Source: Zonotrichia leucophrys gambelii (Eukaryota > Chordata > Aves > Passeriformes > Passerellidae). Taken from it: a DNA stretch of 64,000 bases. Location of the stretch: the NCBI RefSeq assembly GCF_028769735.1, contig NC_088195.1:248001-312000 (forward strand), read 5' to 3'. Numbering within the stretch: position 1 is the stretch's first letter; every line of letters starts with the position of its first letter. Under the pieces are notes generated by a model. That model was not told where the DNA came from and ran no database searches. It saw only the letters and a list, made by a program, of their open reading frames with translations. Shown here in pieces: positions 29,776-41,400 of this stretch. The translations under genes were made by a program, and so were the position numbers.

Positions 29776-32700
29776 GGGGCCGGGGCAGGCTCCGCCAGCG
29801 CTGCCCCCGCCAGGTGTCACTGCTGGGTGGGAAACCGCGGGGGAGCCGCGCTCCGCTGGGCCCCGCGCCCGCCCGGGGCGGGCAGGGGCGGGCAGGAGCG
29901 GGCAGCGCACCGAGATCGCCCTGCCGGGAGCTGGCGAGGCGGCCGGGACGGTCCCCGCCATGGGGAGGAGGCGGTGCGGACCCCACGGGTGCCCGGGGAC
30001 CCGCAGGCAACGGTCTGGGGACAGGGACACAGATACACTCCCCGGGATGGTGCTGGCCACAGCGAGAGCCGCCATCGAGTATCAGTGCCCAAGCTCAGAC
30101 ACAGCCCTTTGCCCTCCCTTCCCCTCGTGCCTCTGTCACCTGTGCCTGTGGGACGGGGAGGGCGCGTGGATGAGCTGCCCTGGGCTCTCAGCTTTCCTTC
30201 CTTCATCACCCTAAAACCGGTCACTGACAGCTGGTGAAAACCAGCCTTGCCTGGCAGTTCCCTCTTGCCTGTGCTCCTTCCACACCATGGAGGTGAGCAG
30301 GCATTTTGGTCACCTCTCATTGTCCACTTTAGCGATATACCTGATTAATTACTGCGATTGTAAACCCCATTATCCATCAAAGTCCTTTCCCCATTGCCAG
30401 AGCCCTCAGCTGCCCCCTCCCCATGAGCCAGCTCAGCTCATTCTGTTCTTTCCTTCCTATTCTCGTTGTTCAGATTAGAGAGAGACTTCCCCAGCCTGAG
30501 AGAAACAGGGGCTAGAAGCTCACACACGGTTATAATCCAATTATACTTCAGAAAACTGCAGTGACAGAAAGCTGGTGCTGGTGGGGTGCTGTCCTTTTGT
30601 CCGAGTGCCCACACAGAATATTGCATTACAGCTTATCCCCAGAGTGGTGGCACTGAAAAGGCTGATATTTATAGACTGTGGAAGGCTGTGAATTTGTTTA
30701 GAAGACCCATCACAGTGGGCAGAGTGCTGGATGCTCTGCTGTGGCCGTTTTGGGAGATTTTCTCTGTTACTGGGTTGTTTCTACACAAAGACAGGAGCCT
30801 GAGTGTCCTGCTCTCATGGGGAGGGAAAGGGAGGAGGTGGCAGGCATGATGTTCCTGTGAATGTGCAGGTCTTGGCTGTGGTGCTGGGCAGGCTGGGGCT
30901 GAAACTCAGGATGAGAACAAGGGGCTCAGTGCCAGCCCTGGGAGGGAGGGTGCTGCTGTCCGCAGGAGGGATCACAGCTGAATTCTGGTGTTGAAGTGAA
31001 ATGCTCAGGCTGGGTGCTTTGCACCCAGGACTCTGAATTTCTCTGTCAGCCTGGTGGCTTATTTGGTGCTTGTGTCCATAAACCCCACCTGAGAGCCCAT
31101 GGACTGCCCTGGGTTTGTTGGAGGCTCTCCCTGCACTGGGCAGTGAGGAGGCCAGGGCAGCTCTCAGTCCTCCGACGGGGCAGAGCCTCATGTTTGATCT
31201 TCCATTCAAATTAGCAGTGCTCAGGGTGACTGCGTGCTTCATCCACATGAGCTGTGGGGAGTAAATAAACAAGGCTCTGCTTTCAAAGGCTTTCACAACT
31301 CATTAACTTCAAAGGAACGGGCTCTCTATTTTCTCAGCAGGTCGGTTATTCCACAGACCTACTCTGGGTGCTGAAGGTGGTGGCTGGTCATGCCAGAGCG
31401 CTGGGGCAGCTGCTGCAGGGCCAGCGTCACACACAGAGCTGCGGCGAGGGGCACAGGAGCAGTCCATGGCCAGTGCCATGCCTAAGGAGGAGAGCAGGGT
31501 AAGTAAATGCATGGGCAAGACTGGTGTGTAGCATTCCCTGCTCCAAGAGCTGCTCCATGGTTTGCAAGCCATGGGTGGGCACCAGACCCCCCTTCCCTGC
31601 AGAAGGTGCCCCCTCTGTGCTGGAGATGGAGGCAGGGGTCTCGCTGCCCCTGCCTCTCCAGCTGTCTCTCCTGGGTGGGTTGCTGCTGTCACTGTGCAGG
31701 CACAGGTGCTGGGTGCCAGGGGAGGCGGCGCTGGGATTGCTGCTGTGCCTGGAGCTCACCTCTCACGTGGCAGCCCCAGGAATAACTCCGAGCCTTGCAT
31801 AATCACGGCCAGGGGAGAAATCACTGTCCTGGGATAACCCTCAGTGCCAGGCTGGCTTGCCTCATGGGAAGCCCTTTTCCGAGGGAACAAAGACCTCTTA
31901 TTGACATATTTATTGGGAGCTTATTTTGGGGTTGATAATGCAGCTCGACCAAGCTCCTGGACTTGTAGGGAAGGGGCTGGTGAGGGGCTGTGTGCTGCTG
32001 GGACTGCAGCCTCTGTCGAGCTCATTTCCTCCGCAGCCACAGCGCACAGGGGACACAGTGCTGGACATTGTCACTGCCCAGGGCCCTCTATGAGCTTTGC
32101 CTGATCCAGCAAAGGCGACTGGTGCCTCCAGCACTTGGCTGTGGTAGGAAGGCTGTGTTCTCTTATCCCCCAAAAGAACACAGCTCCCAAAGGCTGAGCA
32201 GTCCCCAGTTAGCCCCTGGCTGTCTCCTTGGGCCCTGAGAGGGTAAGAAAGCATTTTGGGTAGATACAAATAACCAGAGCATTGAGCTGACCCCTCGACA
32301 TGGCCCCTACCTCCATAGAAACAGGAGCCAAACAAACAGGCACAGGCAGCCCTGTTAGCAGAGTGACAGCATGTGCTTAGTTAGTCTATCCCCTGCTCCC
32401 AGTGTTAATTGCCCTGTTCCTTCTCGGATTCATTGATGAATTGCTGTGTGGACATGCAGTGCCTAGCCTTGCAGCCATGTGGTGTGTGTAACCCCTTGGC
32501 CTCCGTTGCCATCTGGGCACAGACATTGTGGGGACTCTGTCCCTCCCACGTGTGCCCACTGGTTGGGGCTGAGCAGCCCTTGCCTGGCAGACAGGGGAAC
32601 AGGATCAGGCTGTAGGTTCAAATGCAAGCAGGAGTAAAGGTCAAATAGTGACATTAAAACCCTGATGTCAGACCTGGATTTCCAGCCAGGAGCTTTTGTG

Positions 32701-32849
32701 CCTTCCCAAGGCCTTTGCCAGGTGCAGTAGAGGGAACAGGTTTCCCATCACAAGATCCATCCCAAACTGTGGCATCAGCTCAGACCTGGCTCCATCCCTC
32801 CCCTCCTTGCCCCCCAGACTGACAGGCTGGAGCAGCCCCATGTGCCCAA

Positions 32850-32970
32850 GCACCCAGGCTCAGATGGATCACCCCAAATCCAGCTCTGAGCACCAGGCTC
32901 AGATGGATCACCCCAAATCCAACTCTGAGCACCCAGGCTCAGATATATCACCCCAAATCCAGCTGTGCTA
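32850..32970. repeat. 39-40-bp tandem repeat, three copies
   Basis: CAGGCTCAGATGGATCACCC followed by CAAATCCAGCTCTGAGCAC recurs three times with minor changes (the third copy has GATATATC). Confidence 0.92.
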
Positions 32971-34427
32971 GCCATGGCAGTCGCCGAGGGCCAGAAATGG
33001 TTCAGTAACACCTAAAAATCCCCACGGCTCGCTGAGCAGCCCCGGTTTCCATCATCCCACAGAGGCCTCTGTGAGCGCTGCGTGCGGGAGAGCGCGGCCA
33101 TCAATCTGCCCGGCCCGGCTGCCACCGGCACCCAGACGGGCTGACACTCCACAGGCCTGTGGAAAAACACGCCGTGACATCACGCAGAGACACCAGCCAC
33201 TGATTGATCTCCCGGGTCACTGGCTGCTTTATTTATAACCGGGGAAGGGTTTGGGCTGGGTTTTTACAGGAGTGGAGCAGCACGGGCTGCCTGCTCCTCA
33301 TCCCGGAGCTGCTCTGCCGCCCCTGGACACTCCTGAGCAGCCCAAATGGGGCTCAGGGGCACCAAAACCCAAACTAAACCAGCCCTGGAGCCCAGCTGGA
33401 GGGACTGATCCCACTGTGGCACCTTGTCTGGATTCCAGCTGTTTTCTTTGCTCCTGGAGTTTCTCCTTACCCTCCCCAGCAGACACAGCTCAGTTCCCCC
33501 CAAAACACAGCACATCAAACTTGAAATGTTTTGTGAAACTCTGTCAAGCTTTGGAGGAAAGGGAAGGTGGCCGCCAGGGCAAAAACATTCTATTTCTTCA
33601 ATTTCAAAATAACATTTCCCATTTCCAAAGGCTATTTGTTCAGTGGTTTTTAACATTTTCTGCTTTATAACCATTTTCTGTGGGTTTTAACATTTTCACT
33701 CTGCTTTATAACGTGAACCAAAATTGCAGTTAAAATAATATATTTTGAGTTTATCAGTTTGAAGCATTTCAAGCCATCAATTTCTCTAGGTTTTATTTTA
33801 CAGATAACCTGGAAAGCTTTGGGGTGGGTGATTCTGAATTGGAACAGAAACAGGTTTCAAAATGTTTTGCAAAGGCAGAACTTCATCCCTGTTGCCAAGT
33901 GGGAAGTGGCCAAGGGAGAAAAAAAGCCCTATCAGGTATATCTCCAGCATTGTTTCTAAGTGGAGAATTTTCCCTGTGATTAATGAAAATGGGGAAATTG
34001 GGCCAAATCCTTCACGTGCTTTGACCGCAGAGCTTGCACAAACACGCTGGCTGGGCTTTGGCTGGAGTGACCAGGTTTAATTAGCTCGCTCCTATCTAGG
34101 GATGCGGGCTGCTGCTGTCACTGCAGGGAGGGATTTATGTTTCCTTTTCCTCAGGAATATGATCAGTGTCTGAGTATTAAGAATAATCATTTCACTGATG
34201 TGAGGCAAATTTCTTATCCTACGCTGCTGATAGTGAGGAGGATGCTGTGAGCCAGGAACACGGCTCGGATGGGTGCCTGGCAGAGATGAGGAGTTAATGC
34301 TGCTGTCACGAGCCCACCCTCAGCTCCTGGGCACAGGGGTCACCTGCTCTGGGTGGAGGTGACCCACCTGGGCAACGGGGACCCAACTGGGCAAAGGGGA
34401 CCCACTGTGCTTATGCAGCCTCATGTC

Positions 34428-34560
34428 AAGTCCTGGGGGCACATCTGAGCACCACAGTGCAGGAAAGTTGTAAAGCTGTTAGAGGCTGTCCAAATGAGGG
34501 ACACGAGGATGGTGAAAGGCCTAAAGGAGCCATACACTGAGTGGCTGAGATTATTTGCTT
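34428..34560 (+). mobile_element. CR1 LINE internal fragment (degraded)
   Basis: Landmarks GGGCACATCTGAGCACC, GAGGGACACGAGGATGGTGA, AAGGCCTAAAGGAGCC and TGAGTGGCTGAG resemble the CR1 region just upstream of the 3' end. It is diverged, so the call is moderate. Confidence 0.6.
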
Positions 34561-35107
34561 TGTTCAGCTGAGTGAGGAGCAGCTCCTGGGCTGGTGGCAT
34601 CACTGCACCAGCTCTCCTGGTCAAAGTTCCACAGGTGTTCTCTGCCCTTTGAAGAGGCAATGCTGTGCCTCCCCAAACCTGATCCGTCCTTGCTGCCTGC
34701 TCCCTGTTGGAGCCCAGTGTGGTCACTGAGTCCTGATGTTTTTCAATTTAGAATGGTGGGGGATTTGGAAGGAGAAAGAAAGTGCAATAAGTGAGGAAGT
34801 GTGGAGAGCCCAAGCATAACTCCAAACTAGGGCAGGAAATGCACCGCACATAGCTCTAACCTTATCATCCAGGATGGATTTTAAGTGCTTCTTCAGTGAC
34901 TCATCATCCCTGAATGGGTTTGAAGGACTGTCTGCCAGAGAGGAAAGGCCAGAGAGCTCAGATCAGATAACAGGTTATTACAAAGCCCTCATGCTGCCCT
35001 GGGGCACCTGCCAGGGCAGCAGCCAGGGCTGAAGGTATAAAATATGGTCTCTCAGGTGTGGTTCAGGTGGTCAGGGGTAGAGAACACGGCCTCTTTCTCC
35101 TCTTACT

Positions 35108-35240
35108 GATCACAGAGTGGTTGGGTTGGACAGGACCTCAGGGATCGCCGTGTTCTGACCCCTGCCATGGGCAGGGACACTTCCTCTGGAACAGGGTGCT
35201 CCATGGCATGTCCAGACTGGCTTACAAGAATTCCAGGAAT
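35108..35240 (-). mobile_element. CR1 LINE fragment, reverse orientation
   Basis: CACAGAGTGGTTGGGTTGGA, CAGGACCTCAGGGATC and CCCTGCCATGGGCAGGGACA are reverse-strand CR1 3' blocks. Confidence 0.82.
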
Positions 35241-36398
35241 GGAGCAAGGTTCACACTCACTCCGGGCCCGTCTCATTCCATGGGCACTCGGTGCCTCTTG
35301 CCACCTTCAGAAATCTCTTGTGTGGCTCCTTGTACCCTGCCTCCCACAGTCAGGTGAGGATGGGGGAAAACACAGTCGGAAATACACATTACTGAGCAAA
35401 ACCCACGGTAAAAAGCCCTCTCTGCATTGTGCCTTACATGAAAGGTACTGCTGTGGTTCAGAGGTTAACTTTCATCTTAAGCTCAGCTAGAAGCTGAAGA
35501 GTTTTAGCATTTTTTAAAATACCAGAAAACATAAAAAAAAGGATAAATTCTGATCTCTGCTATGTTGGTATTAATGGGGAGAAATTTAATGAAAGTATGT
35601 AGAAGCTTCTGATTTACTCTTGTGTGAGATTGGATAGAAATAGCCCAAAGAATCTCATTGCTGCTGCCCAGATTCAGCTGCACAGTGGAGAGCTATTAAT
35701 GCTCTGTTTTCTTGCCTTTGGTCAATACATCTTGCAAGGCAGGAGGAAGCTGGATTATGTCTGTGAGTGTCCCAATGTCATGCTATGTTGGATAATGAAC
35801 TGTGGATAAATTGGATCAGCTTTTCAGCTGCCAGCCTCTCAGAAATCCAGCAAGGAGTCAGGGCAGCAAGCTGTGCTTTCAGCCTTTGCTCTGATAACCT
35901 GTGTGCTGCTGTCAAGAGCTATTGTGGTGATTCCAGGCTGGAGCAGGTGAAAATCATTGTTAATCTGGAAAATGTACATCTCTCTTTAGCTTGGTGCTTC
36001 CCCGTACTTTAAAAATGTCTGGTCTGGTGCAAATCCACTTTTCAAGGAAATAGAGATGTAATGAGAGCGGCCCCTTGCTGAGCTGAATTCAGGCACTGCT
36101 TTTGATTGACCTGGTTATTCAGCTAATCCTGGTGGTGAGGAGTGTGGCTTGAGAAGCATCCAGCCTCTCTGGAGGAATGCAGAGACCCTGAGGTTGGACA
36201 CCTAAAGGTTTGTGTTTCCATAGAAATGGAAGGTTTGATCCTTCCAAAAGAAGAATATTGAAAGGCCCCCCCTTGGCAGCAGGGCCCTCAGCCCTGGCAG
36301 TGGAGAAGGCTGGCCAGCTCCTCTCCTGCCCCTCTGCTGTGCTGATGGACGCCCCTTCCCTGCCCAGCGCCCTGCAGAGCGTGAGATGTGCCCTGCAG

Positions 36399-36983
36399 AG
36401 CCCCACGAGCGCTCAGCCCCATGAGCGCTCAGCCCCACGAGCGCTCAGCCCCACGAGCGCTCAGCCCCACGAGCTCTCAGCCCCACGAGCGCTCAGCCCC
36501 ACGAGCGCTCAGCCCCACGAGCGCTGAGCCCCACGAGCGCTCAGCCCCACGAGCGCTGAGCCCCACGAGCGCTCAGCCCCACGAGCGCTCAGCCCCACGA
36601 GCGCTCAGCCCCACGAGCGCTCAGCCCCACGAGCGCTCAGCCCCACGAGCGCTGAGCCCCACGAGCGCTCAGCCCCACGAGCGCTCAGCCCCACGAGCGC
36701 TCAGCCCCACGAGCGCTCAGCCCCACGAGCGCTCAGCCCCACGAGCGCTCAGCCCCACGAGCGCTCAGCCCCACAAGCGCTGAGCCCCACGAGCTCTCAG
36801 CCCCACGAGCGCTCAGCCCCACGAGCGCTCAGCCCCACGAGCGCTCAGCCCCACGAGCGCTCAGCCCCACGAGAGCTCAGCCCCACGAGCGCTCAGCCCC
36901 ACGAGCGCTCAGCCCCACGAGCGCTCAGCCCCACGAGAGCTCAGCCCCACGGGCACTCAGCCCCACGAGCACTCAGCCCCACG
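36399..36983. repeat. 16-bp CpG-rich minisatellite, about 36 copies
   Basis: The unit is GAGCGCTCAGCCCCAC. It contains the palindrome GAGCGCTC and two CpGs per copy. Variant units carry GAGCTCTC, GAGCGCTG or GAGAGCTC. The array is very homogeneous over about 585 bp. Long ORFs across it are artefacts of the repeat. Confidence 0.98.
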
Positions 36984-39900
36984 CCTTGTCCCGGCTTTGC
37001 CCAGCCCTGGGGGCTCCCGCTGGGGCAGGGGGCTGCCGTGGGCAGGGTGTCTGTATTTTCATTGGAGCTCCCGGGAGCGTAATCCCGTTAAGGGCTGAGC
37101 GTCTGATTCCGCTGTGCTGCGATATGGCTAATCCTGCCAGCGGGAGCGGCATTATCCCGGCCGGGCACCGCGGCCAGCCCCCGCCGGCAAACCCCAAACC
37201 GGGAACTGTGCGAGGCTGTGTGGGCTCCTTTGAACGCTGCCGAGCAGCCTGGGCCCCCGGGCACGGCGGGCACCCCGGCCGGAGCGCGGGCAAATCCCGC
37301 CTTTGATCCCTTTGTCCGCTCTTGGGGCTCTGCTGCTCAATAGATCACAGCCTGGGAGTTAATTTACTCATTATCTATACATTTGCCAGGATTTAAATGC
37401 CATTTTTGCTCACGTCCTCCCTTCATTTGTGTGATTTCCCCTTATTTCCAGGACTATTGCCCTCCTGCCGTGGCTGGGTATTGCATGCCCTGGTGGGGTT
37501 GGTGTCACTGCTGCCTGCCTTGGCTTCTTGCAGAGTTGAAAATGCTCTTTAAAAATAGAATTGCTACAGAAAAGGCCATTTTAGTTGCAAATATTTTTTG
37601 ATAACATGTGGGTTTGCCTACATCTCCAATGAAAAAAGAAAAAATAATTCCAGTGCTGATGAATAAAAATACGTGGATAGAGCTGGTAATAAAATGGGTG
37701 GGTTCTTCTGGCAGCTGTGAGGGTGTGGAGATCCACAAGAAGTCCCCAGTGCTGGGGATACTGAAGGTTTCACTGTGAAGCAGCCTTGCAGTGGGTTCGT
37801 TTTGGCCATTTGATTAAATTTGGCCACAACCCTCCTGTTGAGCAGATGCTCCAGGAATGCCCATTTCATCACTTTCCACTATAACCTGAGACAGTGAATC
37901 TGGGGTTAAAAGCCTGAAGGGAAAGCTGATAAATGTGTATAATATAAACTATTGAAGACTAAAAAATTCTGAAAACACTGGAGAAAGTAAATACAATAAA
38001 TTTGGGGCGACATTTCTCTTCCTATCTCAGGTTTTCCAGCCACAGCTTTCCAGCCCTGTGACAGCCCAGAGCTCCACATCCCCTCCAGACAGGGTGGGCT
38101 GGAGGAGACTGATGGGTGCCGTTGGCCGCTGCGTTGGTCTGTACGGGGTGTGTGGAGTCAGGGCTATGCGGAACACGGTGAGGGCTTTTTGTTTTCTCGC
38201 CTGGCTTTTTTTGATGGCCAATTGCCCCTTGGCTGTCGGGATCCTGCCCACTAACACCTGTGTGTGACCAGGGCTGTGGGCAGGCAGTGGGATGGCAGCG
38301 AGCACTGGGCTCACGGCCTCTGGTGCCCCTGGCAGTCACAGGGAGATGCTGTGACCGCTGTGAAGATGCTGAGATGCCTCCAGGGCCTGCCAGGTCACTG
38401 TGTGCATTCAGCATGGTCCTGTTTATCCAGCAGCGCCAGGGCCCTTTATGAGGGTGAGCTACACCACGTTTACTGGCTGCTGTGTGAGGCTGTCAGCCTG
38501 TGGGGCCCAGGCTGGGCTCCCAGGCCATGGCATGAGCATCCAAGTGACCCACGAGCACGCAGCCTCCCCCGGGGTCCCGCTCCTGGCTCCCCACCAACCT
38601 TCCTCCTGATAACTTTGCCTGAATGCTTTGCAAATCAGCCAGCAACCAATTTATCCCTGAAGTATTTTGGAGATGTCACTGTGGGAATGTTAATGAGCGT
38701 GATTCCCCGCTCCGGAGCTGGAGCATGTGCGGCCATGCAGGGGGCAATGCAGCCATGCAGCGGGCAATGCAGCCATGCAGCGGGCAGGGGGGCAGAGCTT
38801 TATTCATGTTGGGACATCCTGGCCCTCAGACCCTGCTTCCCCACGGCGCTGCTTGGCAAACCTGCGGAGAGATGGAGCCATGGGCTGGCCAGGATCTCAC
38901 GCTCAAAACTTGTTGTTTTTGGACGGAGCTGCCAGGCGCCCTCTCCCCTCGTGGCACTGAGCACGGCTGTTTATTGGAGCCGACAGAAACACAAGCAGTT
39001 GTCGGCGCTGCCGCGGGAGTCGTGTCCCCAGCAGAGCAAGGAGCACGAGGGAGCTGATGACTAACACAGTGCTGAGTTTTATGTGCTCCCAGCTGAAGGG
39101 TCCCATATGTTCCCCTCGGCAGCCCAGGGCAGAGCTGCTCCTTTGGCCCCAGAGCAGGAAGCCTTGTTAGCTCCAAGGCCTGGCTCCCAGGAGCTGGGCA
39201 GGGAGCAGGGCCAGGACACACCTGAGCAGTGTCCCTCCTGCTGGGGCAGCCAGGGCCCTGCTGTGGCCTGTTGGGGCAGCCCAGAGCTTGGCAGCAATAT
39301 GGGCACCGTGTGCGTTGGCAGCTCCAGGGCGAGTGCCACTGGTGAGCTCTGCGGGCAGCACTCAGCCAGACTGGAAAGATTTATGGAGATCAAAATGTCT
39401 CCAGTCTACCCTGGCTAACCTGAATCTGTTACTCTGCAAGAGTGTTGTGATCTAATTGGTGCCCTTCACTTGGAGCCATCTCTTGGAGCATTTTGGGAGG
39501 ATCCAGGAGCAGGAGTAGTGGCATTTCCTCAGCAAGCTGCTGCGTCATTAAAACAGCCTGCTGGCTCACACAAACCATGCTTAGTAAATCTGTGTGCAGC
39601 TTTATTGCAAGAGGGATTAGGAGATCCTGGGGTGCAGTTAAACCCACATGAAGCACACATAGATCACATCCTCCCTGAGCACCCATGCTCCCGGTTGCTC
39701 ATTGCCACATCTGCCCACGGTGCTGCCCACCTGGGTGCCTGGCCTTGGAGCTCCCGGGGGAAACACAGGCACTGTAAGGTGATCACACAATTCTGAATGG
39801 AGAAGCAGCTCGTAGGAAGGCCATTGCCTCTCACAAACAGCCTTCTGTGGCCAGTGAAGGCCCCCACACTCTGCTCGGTGGTCTTGCTCCCAGCACATCC

Positions 39901-40700
39901 GTACTGCCCTGTGCCAGACCTGGCAGCCTGTCACTCCTCGGGAAAGCACCTGGCAAGGCAGGCACAGCTACTCTGTGGTGCAAATGGCTGTTTCACCAGG
40001 GCTGGTGCAAATGGCTGTTTCAGCAGGCACATGGCACGTTCCTGAGTGCCTGACTCTGGGAATAACTCCCCGGTCTGGGAGAAGTTTGGCATCCCAGCTG
40101 CTGGGAAATAAAAGGCAGCTGTGGTGGTGGCTCTGTCTGTCCTGCACTGACTGACAGGCGGCTGTGCCCGGGCCGGTCAACTGCTCCCTGGGGAATTCTG
40201 ACCTTGGGTACTTCTAAACTCGAGTGCAACCTGAGTCTGGAGCCGGCAGAAGCAGCAGGTGGTGAGGGTGAGGCTGGCAGCAGGACATGAGGCCGTTCCT
40301 GAAGCGATGCCCTTGATGCCCAGCATTTCCTGGATGCCACGAGCCTGGGAAGGACAGGCTGGCGTGTGAAGGGGCCGAGCTGCTGCCCTGGCTGCCCTCG
40401 AGTTGCTCCTGGAGGAGAGCTCCCCTCTGGGTGCTGCTTTCCCCAGCCCTGATCCCTGTTTGACCCCGGCCCTGCTTCCTGCAGAGCTGGTCCCGCTCCC
40501 AGGGCCGGGCTGCCAGCCTGGCCCTGGCTGGAATTCCCTCACAGTGTCTGCAGCCAGTTCCCATCTGCTCCTTCATTCATGTGATTAATCTGCCAAAGAA
40601 ATTCCTGATGTAAACACAGCATTATCAGAATTTACTCCGGACTTGGCCCCTGGATTCCCTGCCAGCTTTTGCTGGAATTGCACTTCTGCTACAGCGACTC
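36984..40700. other. Intergenic, mixed composition
   Basis: No gene was recognised. There is a short CpG-rich patch at 37.0-37.3 kb, an AT-rich block at 37.55-38.0 kb and a small 18-bp repeat at 38733-38788. The remainder is GC-moderate unique sequence. Confidence 0.6.
38733..38788. repeat. 18-bp tandem repeat, three copies
   Basis: CCATGCAGCGGGCAATGCAG-like units occur three times in a row (first with GGGGGC, last with GGGCAGGGG). Confidence 0.88.
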
Positions 40701-40719
40701 TTCAGTGCAAACAAACCAG

Positions 40720-41400
40720 CAGAAGGCAGGGCGGGAGGCCACGGGGTGGGCTGGGGAGGCAGGGATGCTGCAGGTCAGCGCCGGGAAAGGCTGCGGGTGC
40801 GATCCTACAGGGATCAGCTGTTTGCAGGGCAGCCAGGAGGCAGCGGAACGCCGCTGGAATGTCTCAGCGCTCCGGAGCACGCCACGAACAAGACCTGCAG
40901 CGAACGGGGCCGTGCTCCGCTCCCGGCCCGCGCAGGGCTCGCAGCAGCAGCAGCGGCAGCAGCAGCAGCGCTCCGTGCCCACGGGAGCCCCGAGGGACGG
41001 CCCCGCTCCGGGCACCCCGGCTCGAGCCCCGGACGGCACGGACGGCGCGGCCCGGGATCCCGGGGACAGCGGGGCAGCGCTGGCACCGCCGGCCCGGTGT
41101 CCTGCGGGGCCGGGACGGACGCACGGACCCCGCGGGGCGCTCCGGGGGCGTGGCGGGGCCAGGGACGGAGCCGCAGCGCTACCTGCTGGCTGCCGGCCCG
41201 GCTGGCACGGCTGGTACCGGGTGGCACCGGCCCGGCTGGGTGCAGGATGGTACCGGCCCGGCTGGCTGGCACGGCTGGTGCCGCCCCGCGGGGCCACTGT
41301 GCCGGGGGGACCCGCACCTGCAGGACATGCGCCGGTCGCAGCTCTGAGACCCCGGCCCTGCAGGGGATGGGGGATCCCAGTGAGCATCAGGAGGTGCGTG
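40720..41400. promoter_or_regulatory. CpG island in the WNT2B-CTTNBP2NL interval
   Basis: About 0.7 kb of GC- and CpG-rich sequence with no recognised gene, including CAG/GCAG trinucleotide runs near 40940 and a CGGCTGGTACCGG-type short repeat at 41195-41285. It could be a promoter of an unannotated or alternative first exon, or a distal regulatory island. Confidence 0.5.

Larger units (their letters stand above)
28240..29960. promoter_or_regulatory. WNT2B: CpG island over WNT2B exon 1
   Basis: About 1.7 kb of very GC- and CpG-rich sequence covering exon 1, the presumed 5' UTR and the upstream flank. On the minus strand, a CCAAT box (29371-29367) is followed about 30 nt later by an AT-rich AATATTTG (29338-29331) that could position transcription near 29300. 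The exact start is not determined. Long antisense ORFs across the island reflect the lack of stop codons in GC-rich DNA. Confidence 0.8.
29776..36398. other. Intergenic, upstream of WNT2B
   Basis: No coding exon was recognised. It holds a 3-copy repeat at 32850-32970, two CR1 fragments and AT-rich blocks at 33.6-34.0 and 35.45-36.05 kb that could be conserved non-coding elements. ORFs on both strands lack homology and splice context. Confidence 0.65.

Noticed and set aside
28251..30173. 640-codon plus-strand ORF across the WNT2B CpG island
   Set aside because: Low-complexity Pro/Arg/Gly translation, antisense to WNT2B exon 1 and running through repeats. GC-rich DNA lacks stop codons, so length is not evidence.
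36210..36783. ORF encoding repeated SAQPHER
   Set aside because: Artefact of the 16-bp array. The frame depends only on the unit lacking stops.
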